DNA from: Lumbricus rubellus
Lineage: Eukaryota; Annelida; Clitellata; Crassiclitellata; Lumbricidae
Direction: 5' to 3'
NCBI GenBank assembly: GCA_945859605.1
Contig: OX243815.1
Location: 46,872,576 to 46,936,575, forward strand
DNA: 64,000 bases
The notes under the pieces were generated by a model. That model was not told the DNA's origin, ran no database searches, and saw nothing but the letters and a program-made list of their open reading frames with translations. Below, one piece after another: positions 21,831 to 34,726 of the stretch (positions within the stretch are counted from its first letter, which is position 1; every line of letters begins with the position of its first letter). A program made the translations under genes and the position numbers.

Positions 21831-23985
21831 CTAGAATCCACATGTGTCGGAAGTGGTGATGGCAAAGACCTCGACCTTGAGCTCGTGAGGGTCACCGTTG
21901 CGATGCATTCGATGGAAGTATTCCATGTGCTTCAGTTCAAAGGTATCGGCCAACTCCGATGCAGCTGCGTTCGGCTGACTGAAGAAACATAAAATCAATT
22001 AAAATGTTGATGATGAATAGATGAAGGAAGGATTGAACAAATACATGGACGAACGAAATATTCAATGAGTGAAGGAATGAATTAATCAGTGAATCTTTGA
22101 ATGAATTAATCAGAAATGAATTAATGAGATACTCATCGAATGAATGCATGAATCAATGAACGAATGAGTCAATAAATGAACGAGTCAATGAATGAATGAG
22201 ATATTCAATTAATTAATTAACTAAAAAATTAATTAATTAATTAATTAGTGACTGTAGGAATGAATGGATGAATGAATAAATGCATGGATGAATGAATGAA
22301 ACAACGGTTATTTGGTCAATGCATGTGTAAATGAAGAATCGAGCAAATAATAGAACGCAGAATAAATAATTATTGTATTGTACCAGATTTCGATGCTGAC
22401 GTATTCTCCAGAAACCTCTGAGCACAGCTTTGCCATTATGGCCTCTGCAATCGTTCTGTCGTCGGCATAGAGTGGTCCTACGACGTGGTATCCATCCACC
22501 ATACAAGGACGCCGACAACCGAATCCAACGACAGATCCACTTCCATTTACAGCGACGAACGTTGCTACCGTTGGTATATCGATCAATTTCCGGAGGAATT
22601 CTCTTCTCGTCGGAAAGTCTTTCGACACGAAACACTTGTTGTCGTATCGGAGAATGTCTTCGAAGGCAACTTCTTTACTCTGGAAAACGAATCATTGGCT
22701 AAGTGAGAAGTTCTCAGGGTAGGGCCTGTATACCTCTTTTCATGTAAAATAGATCAACCATAGAAAATGGACCATTATTTCATTGTACGAGAAGATCTAG
22801 CGCTAGGGCCTATAATATATTTTCGCTACCAGGTAGGCCTACCTGGAAATTGAATTAAGCCTATTCGTTACAATATTAGAAGTTATAAGTAAGATGTCTT
22901 TCCAGTTACCATAGAGAGTGATTAATCTATAATTTTGAGAAATTCTAAACTATATCTTCTTTCCAGTTGGGGTACCGGCAACCTACACATTATTCAATCA
23001 TTAGTGATATGCTACGAACTACAATCTCTTTCCCTTTGGACCTGCAATGGAAATAATATTAATCTTCAGTTATTGTAGAAATTTTACAACGATCTCTGTC
23101 ATGTTACCATGGAAAATTGATAATTGGTTTTATGAGAAGTCTCAAATAGCCTAACTCTTATCAGGTGTAATCAAAGGATCTTACAATGCCTTCCACCTTA
23201 TTTTATTTTATTTTTTAAAACACTGCCTAAAATGAGAAGATTAACCTCGAGACTTAAGCAACACAAGTAATGGCAGTATGCCCAGTGCCCACCCACTTAT
23301 AGTTATAACAGCAGTAGGCTACTCACCGAATAGTAACAGTATGCTCACCTACTAATAACAGTATACGCTTAACCACTAACAGCAATACGCTCACCGACCA
23401 ATGATAACATACCGATACATTTTCGAAGGTACATGTATATATACATGTAGGCCTACTACTCACAGACTGCAGTTTCCCGTCAAAGCCGGCCACATTGTAA
23501 TTGCCCTGAGCCACTCCCTGTAGCCACTCGGTCTTGAACGCCTCCACGAATCCCCACGATGTGTAGGCATCCACGACCCATCCCTCCACAGCGTCCAACA
23601 CGACGATTCGGTCCCCAGCGTGTTCCCGAGCAACGCCGTTCAGAAGACGCGAACCGAACCCACGACCCCTGAACGTCTCGTCAACGAAGAAACCAGTCGT
23701 GTAGAGAACGTTTTCACCCCATTGAACCTGAACCACGGACGCTACCAGCTGACCGTTGAACTCTCCCACGTACAAGCCACGTGACCCAGGAGGGTGAAGG
23801 TCAAGCAGGATCTCAAGGTCGTGGCGAGGTGGGACTCCGAATCCACATTGCCACTTGAGGACGGTGGGTATGTCCGATGAAGTCATGGATCTGACGGTGT
23901 ATCCGTCGTCGAAGATTCGGAAGATGGTTGAATCCGAATGAAGGTCAGGTCGGTTCTTCTTTTTTGCATCTGATGTATCTGAACC
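21831..23985 (-). CDS. GNAT-family N-acetyltransferase, paralog 2 (5' exon missing)
   Basis: Minus-strand exons 23985-23464, 22679-22384 and 21978-21831, with signals TTTCAG/GG, TCT/GTGAGT, TCCAG/AGT, CTG/GTACAA and CTTCAG/TCAG. The last two exons are 296 and 148 nt, exactly as in paralog 1, with the same phases. The first listed exon opens with an acceptor and is in frame from its first base (GSDTSDAKKK), so at least one upstream exon with the start codon is not identified. ATG at 23886 is an internal alternative. Domains match paralog 1: FRGRGFG acetyl-CoA loop, then the YitH-like domain with GPLYADD and FHRMH. Identity to paralog 1, counted by eye, is about 60% in the first domain and about 80% in the middle exon. 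It ends in TAG. Confidence 0.82.
22005..22330. repeat. Degenerate (GAAT)n tetranucleotide repeat in GNAT2 last intron
   Basis: Repeated ATGAATGA and AATTAATTAATT runs with many substitutions. It lies wholly within the intron between 22384 and 21978 in part, and overlaps the exon coordinates only by approximate repeat limits. Confidence 0.6.
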
Positions 23986-26089
23986 CTGAAATGAATTGAC
24001 ATAAGCTTAATATATTTGGCATTGTATTTGAGCATTGTAAAGCGCTTCTAGTTGCATGGTCGGGAACCCGTTTCTTCCAATAAATTTCATCGTGATCCCA
24101 CTGATCACCCATTCGACAATCCCATTGCTCACCAAAACCACTTTAACCACTGTCTTGTAGTGGGGACCGTTCAGAAGCGCTCCCAGTGCCCAAGGCTGAC
24201 GAGAAGAGGCAGATTTTTGAGATGAGAGAAAGGAAGAAGAGACCGTCAATTAGAATCGTTGAGCGAGCAGAAGAAGAAAGCGCATTCCAAATAGAAGGAT
24301 CAATAATTATTCAGGTAAATGATCAACACTGTCCTAATAACATACGGAAAACCAAATTCATATAGTTATTGGAGGAAGAATGAACGAAGATGATCGTGGA
24401 GGGAAAAAGAATTTCAATTTTCAAGTCTCAATCATTGACTCCAAATCTCTAAAGCATAAGGCCTACTCCTAGGCTAAACGCAGGGCACCAGCTTATTCAC
24501 GAGCGCTGCAACATGTCATATGGGTTGCCAAGTGAAAAGTCAAGTACGATTTCTTGTAGACTAAGAAGAGCAAGGAGAAACTTAGACCTAGTGACTTGTA
24601 GGTAGGCCTATAGACGATTATCATAGGAATCAGCTGGTTCCTTTAAAATGTCTTCACATTAATGTATCCAAAAATTGATGTCGACAGCATGTCTTCTTTA
24701 AAATGCATTAGAAATGTATATGTCTTTTTGAATGTCTTCAAACTGTTTCTGGATACTTGAAAATGCATCGAAAAGACCTTCAAAACTGTCTTCCACTTTT
24801 TTAAATGCATTAGAAATGTATTCCGATGATCGTACGAGTGAATTTTGATAATTACCATGAGAATGCCCTTCAAACTGTTTCCAAAATGCTTCGTCAATCT
24901 TTCGAAATAGGCCTACTTAAAATTTATTATCTTTAAGAATTTAATTAAATTATTTTTTCAAACGCTTCGAAATGCCTTGAAGATGTCTTTTTAAATGTCT
25001 TCAAACTGTTTCTGGATGCCTGAAAATGCATCGAAAAGACCTTCAAAACTGTCTTCCACTTTATTTCGAAAATTCGTTAAAATGTTCTCCGTGATCTGAA
25101 TTGCCGTTCTAAACATTTATTTGTTATAATATTTCATATCCAAGAAATAACTTTGGACTATTCCGCTTCGAAGATGTATTTGGACCAGCTTTGAATTCAT
25201 TGAAGATGCCTTCAAAACTGACTTTGACTTTTTCTAACAAATAATTATCATCAAAATGTCTTCGTGGAGCCTCCGAATGGCCTTCGAAGACGCTTAATTG
25301 ATGAAAATGTCGTTGGGTTAACTATCCAATAATTCAGAAGGCAACTTATATAACCTAATTATGGGCCTAGACACACCAGAAATCACAAACATAGTCCTAC
25401 ACCAATCTTCAGACTCTGTAGACGCTTGCACATAGGGCATAGGCCTATAGAGAAACAGAGAGAATCACACATGCGCACAAACTCACACATAGGCAAACTC
25501 TACACTCTACGCGCTCATAAGTCAAGAGACTTATGAGCACGTTCAAACAGACCAACAACAATATAGGTATAGGTATAAATTATTATGCTTGACTGACTTA
25601 GCCTAAACAGTCACATGGACAGGCTGACGTCAGAGAAATAAAAAAAATACAAATAAACAGACACACACAGACGCCAGGACACACGGACACACAGAAACAC
25701 AGTTGGGCTATACACACATAGGCTGTGAACTTATTGCTCTCATAGACGCTAGGACACACAGACACACAGTTACACGCATAGACTGTGAACTTATTGCTCT
25801 CATGGGTCTTGTTCTTGATTTTGTTCTATGTTTGTTCGTAGGCTGACCACTAGGGACTCTTCCAAGTGTCCGGGTATGGTTCCACTTAGCCTACCGTTGA
25901 ATTCTTTTGTCTTATTGATTAATTCTTCATCTTCTATAATTTGGCATCTTTGTTGTTACAATTCAGCTTGTTCCTCATGTAGTATCCATTTCAGTTTTGT
26001 ATCTTTGAAATTTATTGACCCACTTGGCAAATAATTATCACAAACTTTAATTATGTAGACTAGGCATATTGTTACAAATGAGCTCTTTT
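23986..26089. other. Non-coding; LINE/SINE tails and degenerate AATGTCTTC repeats
   Basis: At 24000-24300 there is reverse-strand tail material (TTGAGCATTGTAAAGCGCTTC, GAAGCGCTCCCAGTGCCC). From 24640 to 25310 the sequence repeatedly uses AATGTCTTCAAACTGTTTC and GAAAATGCATCGAAAAGACC, with one 60-70-bp block duplicated (24722-24801 and 24983-25060). The 5' exon of GNAT2 should lie in or beyond this stretch but was not found. Confidence 0.45.
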
Positions 26090-26097
26090 ACATAGCC

Positions 26098-26446
26098 CAG
26101 CGGTTCCCAACCCGTGGCCCGCGAGGCCTTATAAAATGGCCCGCCAGTCCCCCAAACCTGGCCCTCATCTCTCAAAGATTTAACAAAAGTATATGAAAAA
26201 ATTGACAATTTGGACATAATAGAACATGCAATTATTTTCTATTACAATTATTTTATTTTGACGTCTCTAAATAGCATCAAACATTCTATTTTGAATCAAT
26301 TATAAATTTTTATGCTTTTAGTTAATTAAATTTTAACACTGTGGCCCCCTAAACGCCCTAATGTCCTTCAACTAAGAAAAAGTGGCCCTCGTGTCCTCCA
26401 ACTTAGAAAAAGTGGCCCTAAAGTCAAAAAAGGTTGGGAATCACTG
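26098..26446. mobile_element. hAT-type MITE
   Basis: Ends CAGCGGTTCCCAACCC and GGTTGGGAATCACTG are imperfect inverted repeats typical of Charlie-like hAT elements. The flanking 8-bp direct repeats are ACATAGCC (26090-26097) and ATATAGCC (26447-26454), one mismatch. The 349-bp body contains repeated GTGGCCCTC motifs and no ORF. Confidence 0.85.
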
Positions 26447-26454
26447 ATATAGCC

Positions 26455-27714
26455 AATATTGTTCCATTTGATTCTGGTTCATATTTTGATAACACTTGGT
26501 TGTTTTAACTTAATTTCATCCCTTCTGTACCATTCATCAAGCATATAATCTCCACGAGACAGGGACTGGAATTTCTGTTCAGCATTATCAATAAATAGTC
26601 CAATGTCACTATTGAAAATGGTGTAAAAGATATATTTAATTTTTTTCGAAATGTCTTGACAATGTCTACCAATTTATATTGAGAATGTATTGAGAATGTA
26701 TTAAAAATTAATCGAAATGCATTCAAAGTGTCTTCGACTTTCCCTAAATCTTTAGGCCTAAAAATGTCTATTCGTGACTTGAATTTTCTCACTTTGAACC
26801 ATCCCGATTCGGTTTGTATCCTTGATTCCTTATCAAATTTTACCTGAATTTGGACCATTTCTTTCAAACTTGACATTATGATCCGGGTAAATTTGTCATT
26901 CCCTAAGTCGTCTGCATTCAGAAGTGCTTTCAATTTCTTCACAGTTTAAGAATTTTTTTAACCAGTTTCAAATCCACTAAGAAATTCTTTTATTCCTCTG
27001 CTTTTACAACTAGACACGAATTTAAATCGACGCCGCTTTAACTTAGCTAAACCCTTTCTTTCACTGAAGCATCAAAACATATCCGGGACATTAAAAAAAC
27101 ACTTTCAAAGATATTTCAAAGGCACTACGAAGACCTTTGAGATTCATCTTGGAGACAACTTGAAGACATTTTGAAAGAAAATTCAAGTCACGGCCACAAC
27201 AGTTGGGCACCAATGCTAGAAAAAGTTGAAAGTAAAATAAAACAGCCAAGAATTTTCGAAATTTGAACTAGATTCGAATAGAGCAAATGGGTCGTAGAAA
27301 GATATTTCAATTATTCAAACGCTCTCAATTTTTTCAGATCTTTTAAATAATCCGAAGCCAGGATGAAAAATCGAGTTCTATTAATCCACTTCCTTGACAA
27401 CTGGCTACAAAATGATTTTTAATTGAAATCTCAAATCTCTATCACAGATAAGCCAGTATAGGGGAGTTGTATAAAAATAGCCAGAGGTTCAGATGTTGAT
27501 ATAATTATGTGAAGTTGTTGGAGTGCGCACGGAAGACTTTACTGTGTGATCCTAAGATAGACAGAGGGTCAAACCTCAAACTCTCTCAATTCTGACCCTA
27601 AGCCTAATCTTTTCTTTAGCTGAAGCATAATTAGGCTATCAAGTCGGCTGTAGGCCTACCTAACAAATTTTCGCTAAAATAAAAACCCAAATCCGCATGA
27701 ATCCATCAAATTCT
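26455..27714. other. Non-coding, degenerate repeat
   Basis: Continues the AATGTCTTC/GAAGACATTT-rich pattern on both sides of the hAT MITE (26620-26780, 27085-27190). A 145-codon minus frame at 26505-26942 is made of this repeat and matches nothing I recognise. Confidence 0.45.
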
Positions 27715-27720
27715 TTTATT
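27715..27720 (-). terminator. Polyadenylation signal of gene Y
   Basis: TTTATT on the plus strand, i.e. AATAAA on the minus strand, about 145 nt past the gene Y stop codon. Confidence 0.5.
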
Positions 27721-27864
27721 CCACTGCAGCACTGCATGTGTTAAACCGATTCTAATAATTATTCTGCCCCTTAGTTAACCCTTCCGTCTCTAGGTGGCCC
27801 CAACTTGAATTTCCTGCGCCAGCAGTTTCTGCGATGAAGATGACGACGCTACAGTGTCAGAACT

Positions 27865-30135
27865 TTACGTTACCGTCGTCAGATCCTTATTACTCCCGCT
27901 TGTCTCGTTCTCCGCCGAATCGCCGCCCTCAGGGTTTTCCGTTTCCGTGGCTTCTCCTCCTCCTTCTCCTCTTCCTTCTCCTCCTTCTCCTCCTCCTTCT
28001 CCTCCTTCTCCTCCTCCTTCTCCTTCTCCTTCGCCGTCAGCGTCGGGCGCAGGTGCCAGCAGGCTGTGGATAGTGATCGGTTCTTCAGGGGAGAACTCCG
28101 GAGCCACCTCTTCCTCGGGGGCAGGGGCCTCGCCTGCGTCCTTCTCCGTCTCAGCGTCCCCCATGAAGATCCCATCGCCTGCCGTTGCGTCGTCCCCCAG
28201 AGTCACCTCGGCTTCTTCCGTCTCGTTACCCTCTCCAGCCGACCCATGGTCGCCTCCCTCGTTCTCCGCTGCTCCAGCGCCAGGGTCGACTGTCGGATCA
28301 GCAGGTATTGCGGAGTCATCATTTTCGGGCGTCACCGTCACTGCTGGCAGGCCACCTTCTTCACCTATTCCGGCCGATTCGAATTCCGGGGGATTCTCTT
28401 CTGTCGCTTCTCCCTCCTTCTCAAACTGGCTCTCTCCAAACGGTTCCCCTTCCGTTTGGCCTTCACCTCCCTGATCGCCCTCGTCCGTCGTAGGGAATTC
28501 GTGCTCACTCGCAGGCGCCTGGTATCCAGGCTGAGCTTCACCACCACCACCACCGACATCACCACAAGCATCGTCATCATCTCCCTGCAGGCCGTCGTCG
28601 TCATCTTCGAAGTCAGGGTCGTAGAAGGCAGGATCGTCGGTCGTCGGAGGTTGATCGGGCCGACTGAACTGACGGGGACCACTGCAGTCGGCGCGTTCCG
28701 ACTCGATGGGCTCCGGTGGAGAGCTCCTTTCCGGTTCGTCAACCCCTGGCGCCTGCGAAATGGAATCGGAGCTCTGGCGACTGCCGCGGTACTCTTCAGC
28801 GTCCGGTTCGTCGACGTTTGGTGAGTGCGCAATGGAGTCGGTGCTCCCGCGCAGTTCCATCTCCGGTTCGTCGCCGGCAGGCACTGGAGAGGTGTCTTCT
28901 CTCTCTCCTGCTGGAGCTTCAGGCTCAGGTTCGGCAAGGAACATGTCGTGGAATGATACCTCTTCGATTGCAAACAAAAGCAAATTTTATTAGCCGATGT
29001 ATCCTAAGATCACGCTAGTAATCACGATACTATAGATCTGGCAATTTCAGAAAAGATGGTAAATTGCAGCAATCGTGGCATCATATTGCATTTGAATGTA
29101 CAGTTGCACATGTAACTTACATACGGTAGTACATGCAGCATGTAAATTGTCATTTGAATGAATTATGAAAATTTCTCGTTAATTGAACGAAAAGGACTTA
29201 TGAAGAATAGGAACAAGAAAGAGTTGATGACAGCCATGTTGATAATCAGGGGAGGAAACCTGGACGGAGACTTGGGGGGGGGGGACGGACGAGTGTGGCC
29301 GAAGGAAAGACGCGAGAATTTTTTTGTCGTCTGGTAGAAAAGTCAAGAAAATTTTACATTTTCGCCGCCAAAAAGTTGATGACCTTTTTTTTAGTCGTCC
29401 GGTAAAACATTCGGGAAAATTTCTTATTTTCACCGCCAAAGTATCAAATATGTCTATTTTCACCGGCATAAAGTAATTGTATGCCCTTTTTTTCTCTTCA
29501 CGCTCAATGATTGGGGGGACCAATGCATGGGCCGTCCCCTCCAACACTTTTATTGGGGGGACCGTCCCCCTGTCCCTCTAGGTTTCCGCCAATGTCGATA
29601 ATAAAAATGATCAATACAACGATAACGATGCGGATAATCATGTCACTGAGGACAACGATAACGGTAATTCATAACATAAACTCCCACCTTTCACTTGTTC
29701 CGGTTCCCGTTCCTTTTCCGGTTCCGCTTCCGCCTCAGGTTCCGCTTCTGCAGGTCCCGCGAAGAAAGGCGGAGGAGATGCCGGTGGTTCCCCTGGCGGA
29801 GGTGGAATCCTCTCCCCTTTCGTAGGACGGGGTGGGGCTCCTCCCTCTCTTGGTGGAGGTGGTCGAGTTGGTCGAGGCACTTCCCTTGTTACTGTTGACA
29901 AGTAAGAAAGCAGTCCTTAGGCAAACGATGAGTGGCAGCGGCCATGATAGCTTTGAAATAGCAGCCATTCCATTTGCTTCGTACGACGCTTGAGTTAAAT
30001 CTACTGTATAGCATTGTATTGTACAATTTTTGTAAAGCGCTTCTCGTAAAAAAGCCTTTCAGAAGCGCTCTTGACCCTGAGAGAAAAGGCAGGAATTGAG
30101 ATGAGACGATTATATATATATATAAGCTTATATAA

Positions 30136-30174
<39 letters not shown>

Positions 30175-30942
30175 GAAAGAAGCAGAGAATGAGACAGATA
30201 GAGAGTAACAGATATATAGGCAGATAGGCAGAGACAGATCAAGAGTAAGAACAGAATGAGACTTACAGACAGATACAAAGACAGACAGAGACAGACAGAC
30301 GGAGACAAAGAGCAGACAGAGACAGGCAGACAGAGACAAAGACACACATACAGAGACAGAGACAAACAGAGACAGAGAGGCAGACAGAGACAAAGAGCAG
30401 ACACAGACAGAGACAGACAGACAGAGACAAAGACCAGACAGAGACAGTCAGACAGAGGCAAAGACAGTCAGAGACAAACAGAGACAGACAGGCAGAGACA
30501 GAGACAGACCGAGAGAGACAAAGACCAGACGTATACCTTCGTAGCAGATACTTCCGAATTGGAGTTGAGCCAGCGTCCTCCGATCGAGCTCAGCTTCGAG
30601 GAAGTCTGCGAAGAAGGCGTAGACGTTGATTGGTCGTCGGAGGAACATCGCGCGCAGCATCTTCTCGAGCAGCCGCTGAAACCCAGGAGGCTGCGACTCG
30701 ATCAGCTTCGCGAACTTCTGCAGGTATCTGGCGGACAGCCGGCACTGTTCGTTGCCATCGAAATGCTCCGGTCTCTGGTGCAGTATGTTCGTCATCACAT
30801 GCTTCGTGTTCGTCTGTCCTTTCTGCAGCTGCTGTTGGGGTCGGGATGGTGCGTCCTTCTTTCGCTTCTTCTTCATCGGTGACTTTTGGCTGCTGTTGTC
30901 TTTGGAGGATGATGCGACGCCAGACATTTGGAGCAACGACAT
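27865..30942 (-). CDS. Gene Y: R2D2 (RII-alpha-like) domain protein with acidic C-terminus
   Basis: Exons 30942-30537, 29891-29688 and 28961-27865 join at GAAG/GTATAC, CAACAG/TA, AAAG/GTGGGA and GAAG/AG. Both introns are phase 1 and the product is 568 residues. Exon 1: a Ser/Lys-rich start (MKKKRKK), then [18 protein letters not shown] and [17 protein letters not shown]. This fits the RII-alpha dimerisation/docking pattern of SPA17, CABYR and PKA regulatory subunits (LLE..xR..L...P.N...FxA.YxE..L..R), a module that docks on AKAPs in cilia and sperm tails. Exon 2 is proline-rich. Exon 3 is strongly acidic, with Glu-Gly repeats near the C-terminus. Start is the ATG at 30942; one at 30927 is equally possible. 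Gene X upstream has the same layout. The specific function is unknown. Confidence 0.72.
27950..28050. repeat. (CTCCTTCTC)n coding purine/pyrimidine tract
   Basis: CTCCTTCTCCTCCTTCTC-type array. On the minus strand it encodes the Glu/Gly repeat near the C-terminus of gene Y, so length changes in threes are tolerated. Confidence 0.75.
29247..29594. mobile_element. hAT-type MITE in gene Y intron 2
   Basis: Starts CAGGGGAGGAAACCT and ends AGGTTTCCGCCAATG; flanked by 8-bp repeats TTGATAAT (29239-29246) and TCGATAAT (29595-29602). The interior includes AAAGTTGATGACCTTTTTTT and TCGTCCGGTAAAACATTCGG, recognisably related in inverse to the interior of the 2545-3114 element. G/C runs lie next to both ends. 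Confidence 0.8.
30110..30172. repeat. (TA)n microsatellite
   Basis: TATATATA array interrupted by TAAGCTTATATAAATG; in gene Y intron 1. Confidence 0.9.
30173..30530. repeat. (GACAGA)n microsatellite in gene Y intron 1
   Basis: About 350 bp of purine-biased AGACAGAGACAAAG-type repeats ending seven bases from the exon 1 donor site at 30536. The long frames across it on either strand are repeat artefacts. Confidence 0.9.
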
Positions 30943-31019
30943 AGGAGGATGGGGAGGAATGAATGTCGATAAGATCCGATATGACAATTATTCCTACAGT
31001 TAACGAATCATATCAACTT

Positions 31020-31160
31020 TATTGATCCATGTGGTACAAGGTGTCAAACAGTAATAATCAAACTGTCAATCAATCAATCAATCGATCAATAAATCAATTG
31101 ATCAACCAACCAACCAATCAATCAATAAATCAACCAATATATCGATCAATCGATGTTAGT
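31020..31160. repeat. (AATC)n degenerate tetranucleotide repeat
   Basis: AATCAATCAATCGATCAATAAATC and CAACCAACCAACC runs just upstream of gene Y. No promoter motif could be assigned here. Confidence 0.8.
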
Positions 31161-31270
31161 GGAATACGCGAAATGAAGTTATGACGATGATCTTTAAAGG
31201 TAATAAGAAGTTATAAATATCCCTTACTAAAGAGAGGAAATACCAGATGACATGCTAAAAATTTTATGGA

Positions 31271-31496
31271 CACGGTGGTGTAGTGGGTATGTTTGTTGCC
31301 TTGCAGCAGGAGGGTTGCAGGTTCGAATCCACCTCAGGCCGCCGTGTAGGGACCTTGGGCAAGTCCTTCACTCGCAATTGCTCAACGCTTCGGCGTGAAA
31401 CTCAGATTCAGTGTTCGTGTTGTAGTCAAAAGCGCTTCTGAGTAAAAATCTTGAAGGGTCGCTATAACAAGACTTCGTGCATGTACAAACAAAATC
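31271..31496 (+). repeat. tRNA-derived SINE, subfamily 2
   Basis: Head GGTGGTGTAGTGGGTATGTT with B box GGTTCGAATCC. The body differs from the 1963/20392 copies by CCTCAGGCCGCCGTGTAGGG, a variant shared with the copy at 47309, so there are at least two subfamilies. Confidence 0.8.
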
Positions 31497-32897
<1,401 letters not shown>

Positions 32898-32898
<1 letters not shown>

Positions 32899-33838
32899 GC
32901 AATTTATATAGCGCCCCTTCAAGGAATCTACTCAGAGGCGCTCCCAACCCAGGCCCGGTCAAAAAGAAAAGTCTTGAGCCTAATTATAGCCATGATGGTC
33001 TTCACATAAACAGTATAAAACTCTCCATAACAAATCTTGCACTCATAATTTATGAACTTCTGCCCTAATTTAATTCGACTACTCTAAATTTCAACAGTGA
33101 TGCTGAATCTAACCATCAGTGTGGCTATTAATATGCGTCTGCATTACAAGACCACCAACATAGATGGAGATCCTAAGGTGCGCTATGAAATCTCGAATAT
33201 TACTGCCCACCGCCAGACAGTGCTGAAATGCTTTTTTAAAATTTCCGGGTCTGACTTTGGCGGTAGTGCGACGCCTTTGACAAGAAAAACAATCTTTCTT
33301 GCGACTCTTTTTTAGTCATTCGCCCAAAATTTTCGGAAACTTGTGCCAATATCACTAACTATTTTGGCATTCGTGTAGATTTTTGGTTTTCTTATTTGGT
33401 CATGATTGTGTTAAACACACTGAGGCCCGGCAACAGCAGGTCACGAAAGTCGATGCCGGGTTGCAGATTTGGACAGGACCGGCTCGCTTTCAGCCCTGCC
33501 ATCAGATAACGTTAACCAGGCGAGTGCTGCAAAAGGCTGAATCCACTACTGGCGCGGACGCCGTCGGCCACTCAAAGCTTACTGCAAACCATTTTCTTCA
33601 ACCTCATTTCCACTTAAATTTAACGTTCTCAGCCCATCCAAGTTTTTCTTACATCAAGCTGTCACTATGGCACCACAGCTTCTTTAACTGTTGGCTTTCT
33701 CCCGTTCTTTAATCAGCCCACGGTATGGCTAATGGCTGATATTATAATCTTTGAAAGCATCCACTGAAAAATTCCAGCGCTAAACTACTGTAGCTTTCTA
33801 CAAAGTATCATCTCGGTCTCGTCACTAGCGGGCCACCC
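32898..33838. other. Repeat tail and non-coding DNA
   Basis: Begins with the tail GCGCCCCTTCAAGGAATCTA and CAGAGGCGCTCCCAACCC. A frame at 33383-33712 has no recognisable domain. No host exon is supported. Confidence 0.4.
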
Positions 33839-34030
33839 CTCGCTTCAAGGTCGTAGCCAGGATTTTATTTCGGGAGTGTTTCTTCAGCGTAGAATTTCTT
33901 ACCAACTTTTTAAAATTATTTTATTTTATGTTTTTGTGCACTATTTTCTAGTAAATGCATTATATTATTTTTCCATATTCCATTTCGGGGGTGTTCAGAC
34001 ACCCCAAACACCCCCAAGCTACGGCCACTC
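33839..34030. mobile_element. Probable MITE with CGTAGCCAGG / CTACGGCCAC ends
   Basis: Left GGTCGTAGCCAGGATTTTAT and right CCAAGCTACGGCCACTCC form an imperfect inverted pair. Such GTAGCC termini with GGGGGTGTTCAGACACCCC-like cores are common in animal MITEs. No clear target duplication was seen. Confidence 0.45.
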
Positions 34031-34039
34031 CACACTTTA

Positions 34040-34545
34040 GCCGATCCTGCTCCTATCTCGATCTCTCCCTCTCCCATTCCTATAGGCCTACTCGACTACA
34101 AATGATTCCAGATTGTACCTAGACTCTGGAGCAAACTTCCATCTGTATTAATTACTTTGCATGTTCTCAATATAATCGCAATCATATGCAGAATTGAGCC
34201 ATTCCTCAAGTCAAAACTGGGTCTTGAGCCGAAATAATATTATATAAGGGATCTCATTAGTTTTCATCTTTCTGCATCTTCCCATCGACCTCTCCGTTCT
34301 TTAGATAGGCCTAGGTGTGATCTTTTTGTCCAACAAGCTAGGATCAATAATGCCAAAACCTGGTCCTTTGCAATCATTATCTCGACCCTCATTATGAAAT
34401 TCCCTTCCATCCACCCTGCGAGGGACTCTCTTTCTGGATTGCTATCTACATATCTCGCTGTTCTTAAGACCTAATTTTTGGCTTTGGGGTTTTCGCACTG
34501 GGAACGCTGTTATATGGTCAAATGACAATACATTACATTGCATTT
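34040..34545 (+). repeat. LINE 3'-end debris
   Basis: Fragments such as CAGATTGTACCTAGACTCTG (an RLWSKLPS-type translation) and, at the end, CGCACTGGGAACGCTGTTAT followed by an ATACATTACATTGCATT tail. It is consistent with one or two degraded CR1/L2-like 3' ends. Confidence 0.4.
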
Positions 34546-34726
34546 ATCATTGCTATAAGTAAGCTTATGCAAAGTAAATTGGTAGTAAATGCTTAGACAT
34601 CAAGGCGACACAAAAAAGTAATTTTTCAGCAGCACGCGATCACAGTTTCTTTCCTTGTGGCCACCATAACCGCAGCAACTACAGAATGCTGTCTGCCTTA
34701 ACCGAGTTCAATCAGCTTGTAACGGT

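Noticed and set aside
28066..28824. 252-codon plus-strand frame opposite gene Y exon 3
   Set aside because: No domain, and it is antisense to a better supported coding exon with consistent splice phases.
30001..30461. Leu/Ser/Cys-rich frames resembling membrane proteins
   Set aside because: They are frames across the GACAGA and TA microsatellites in gene Y intron 1.
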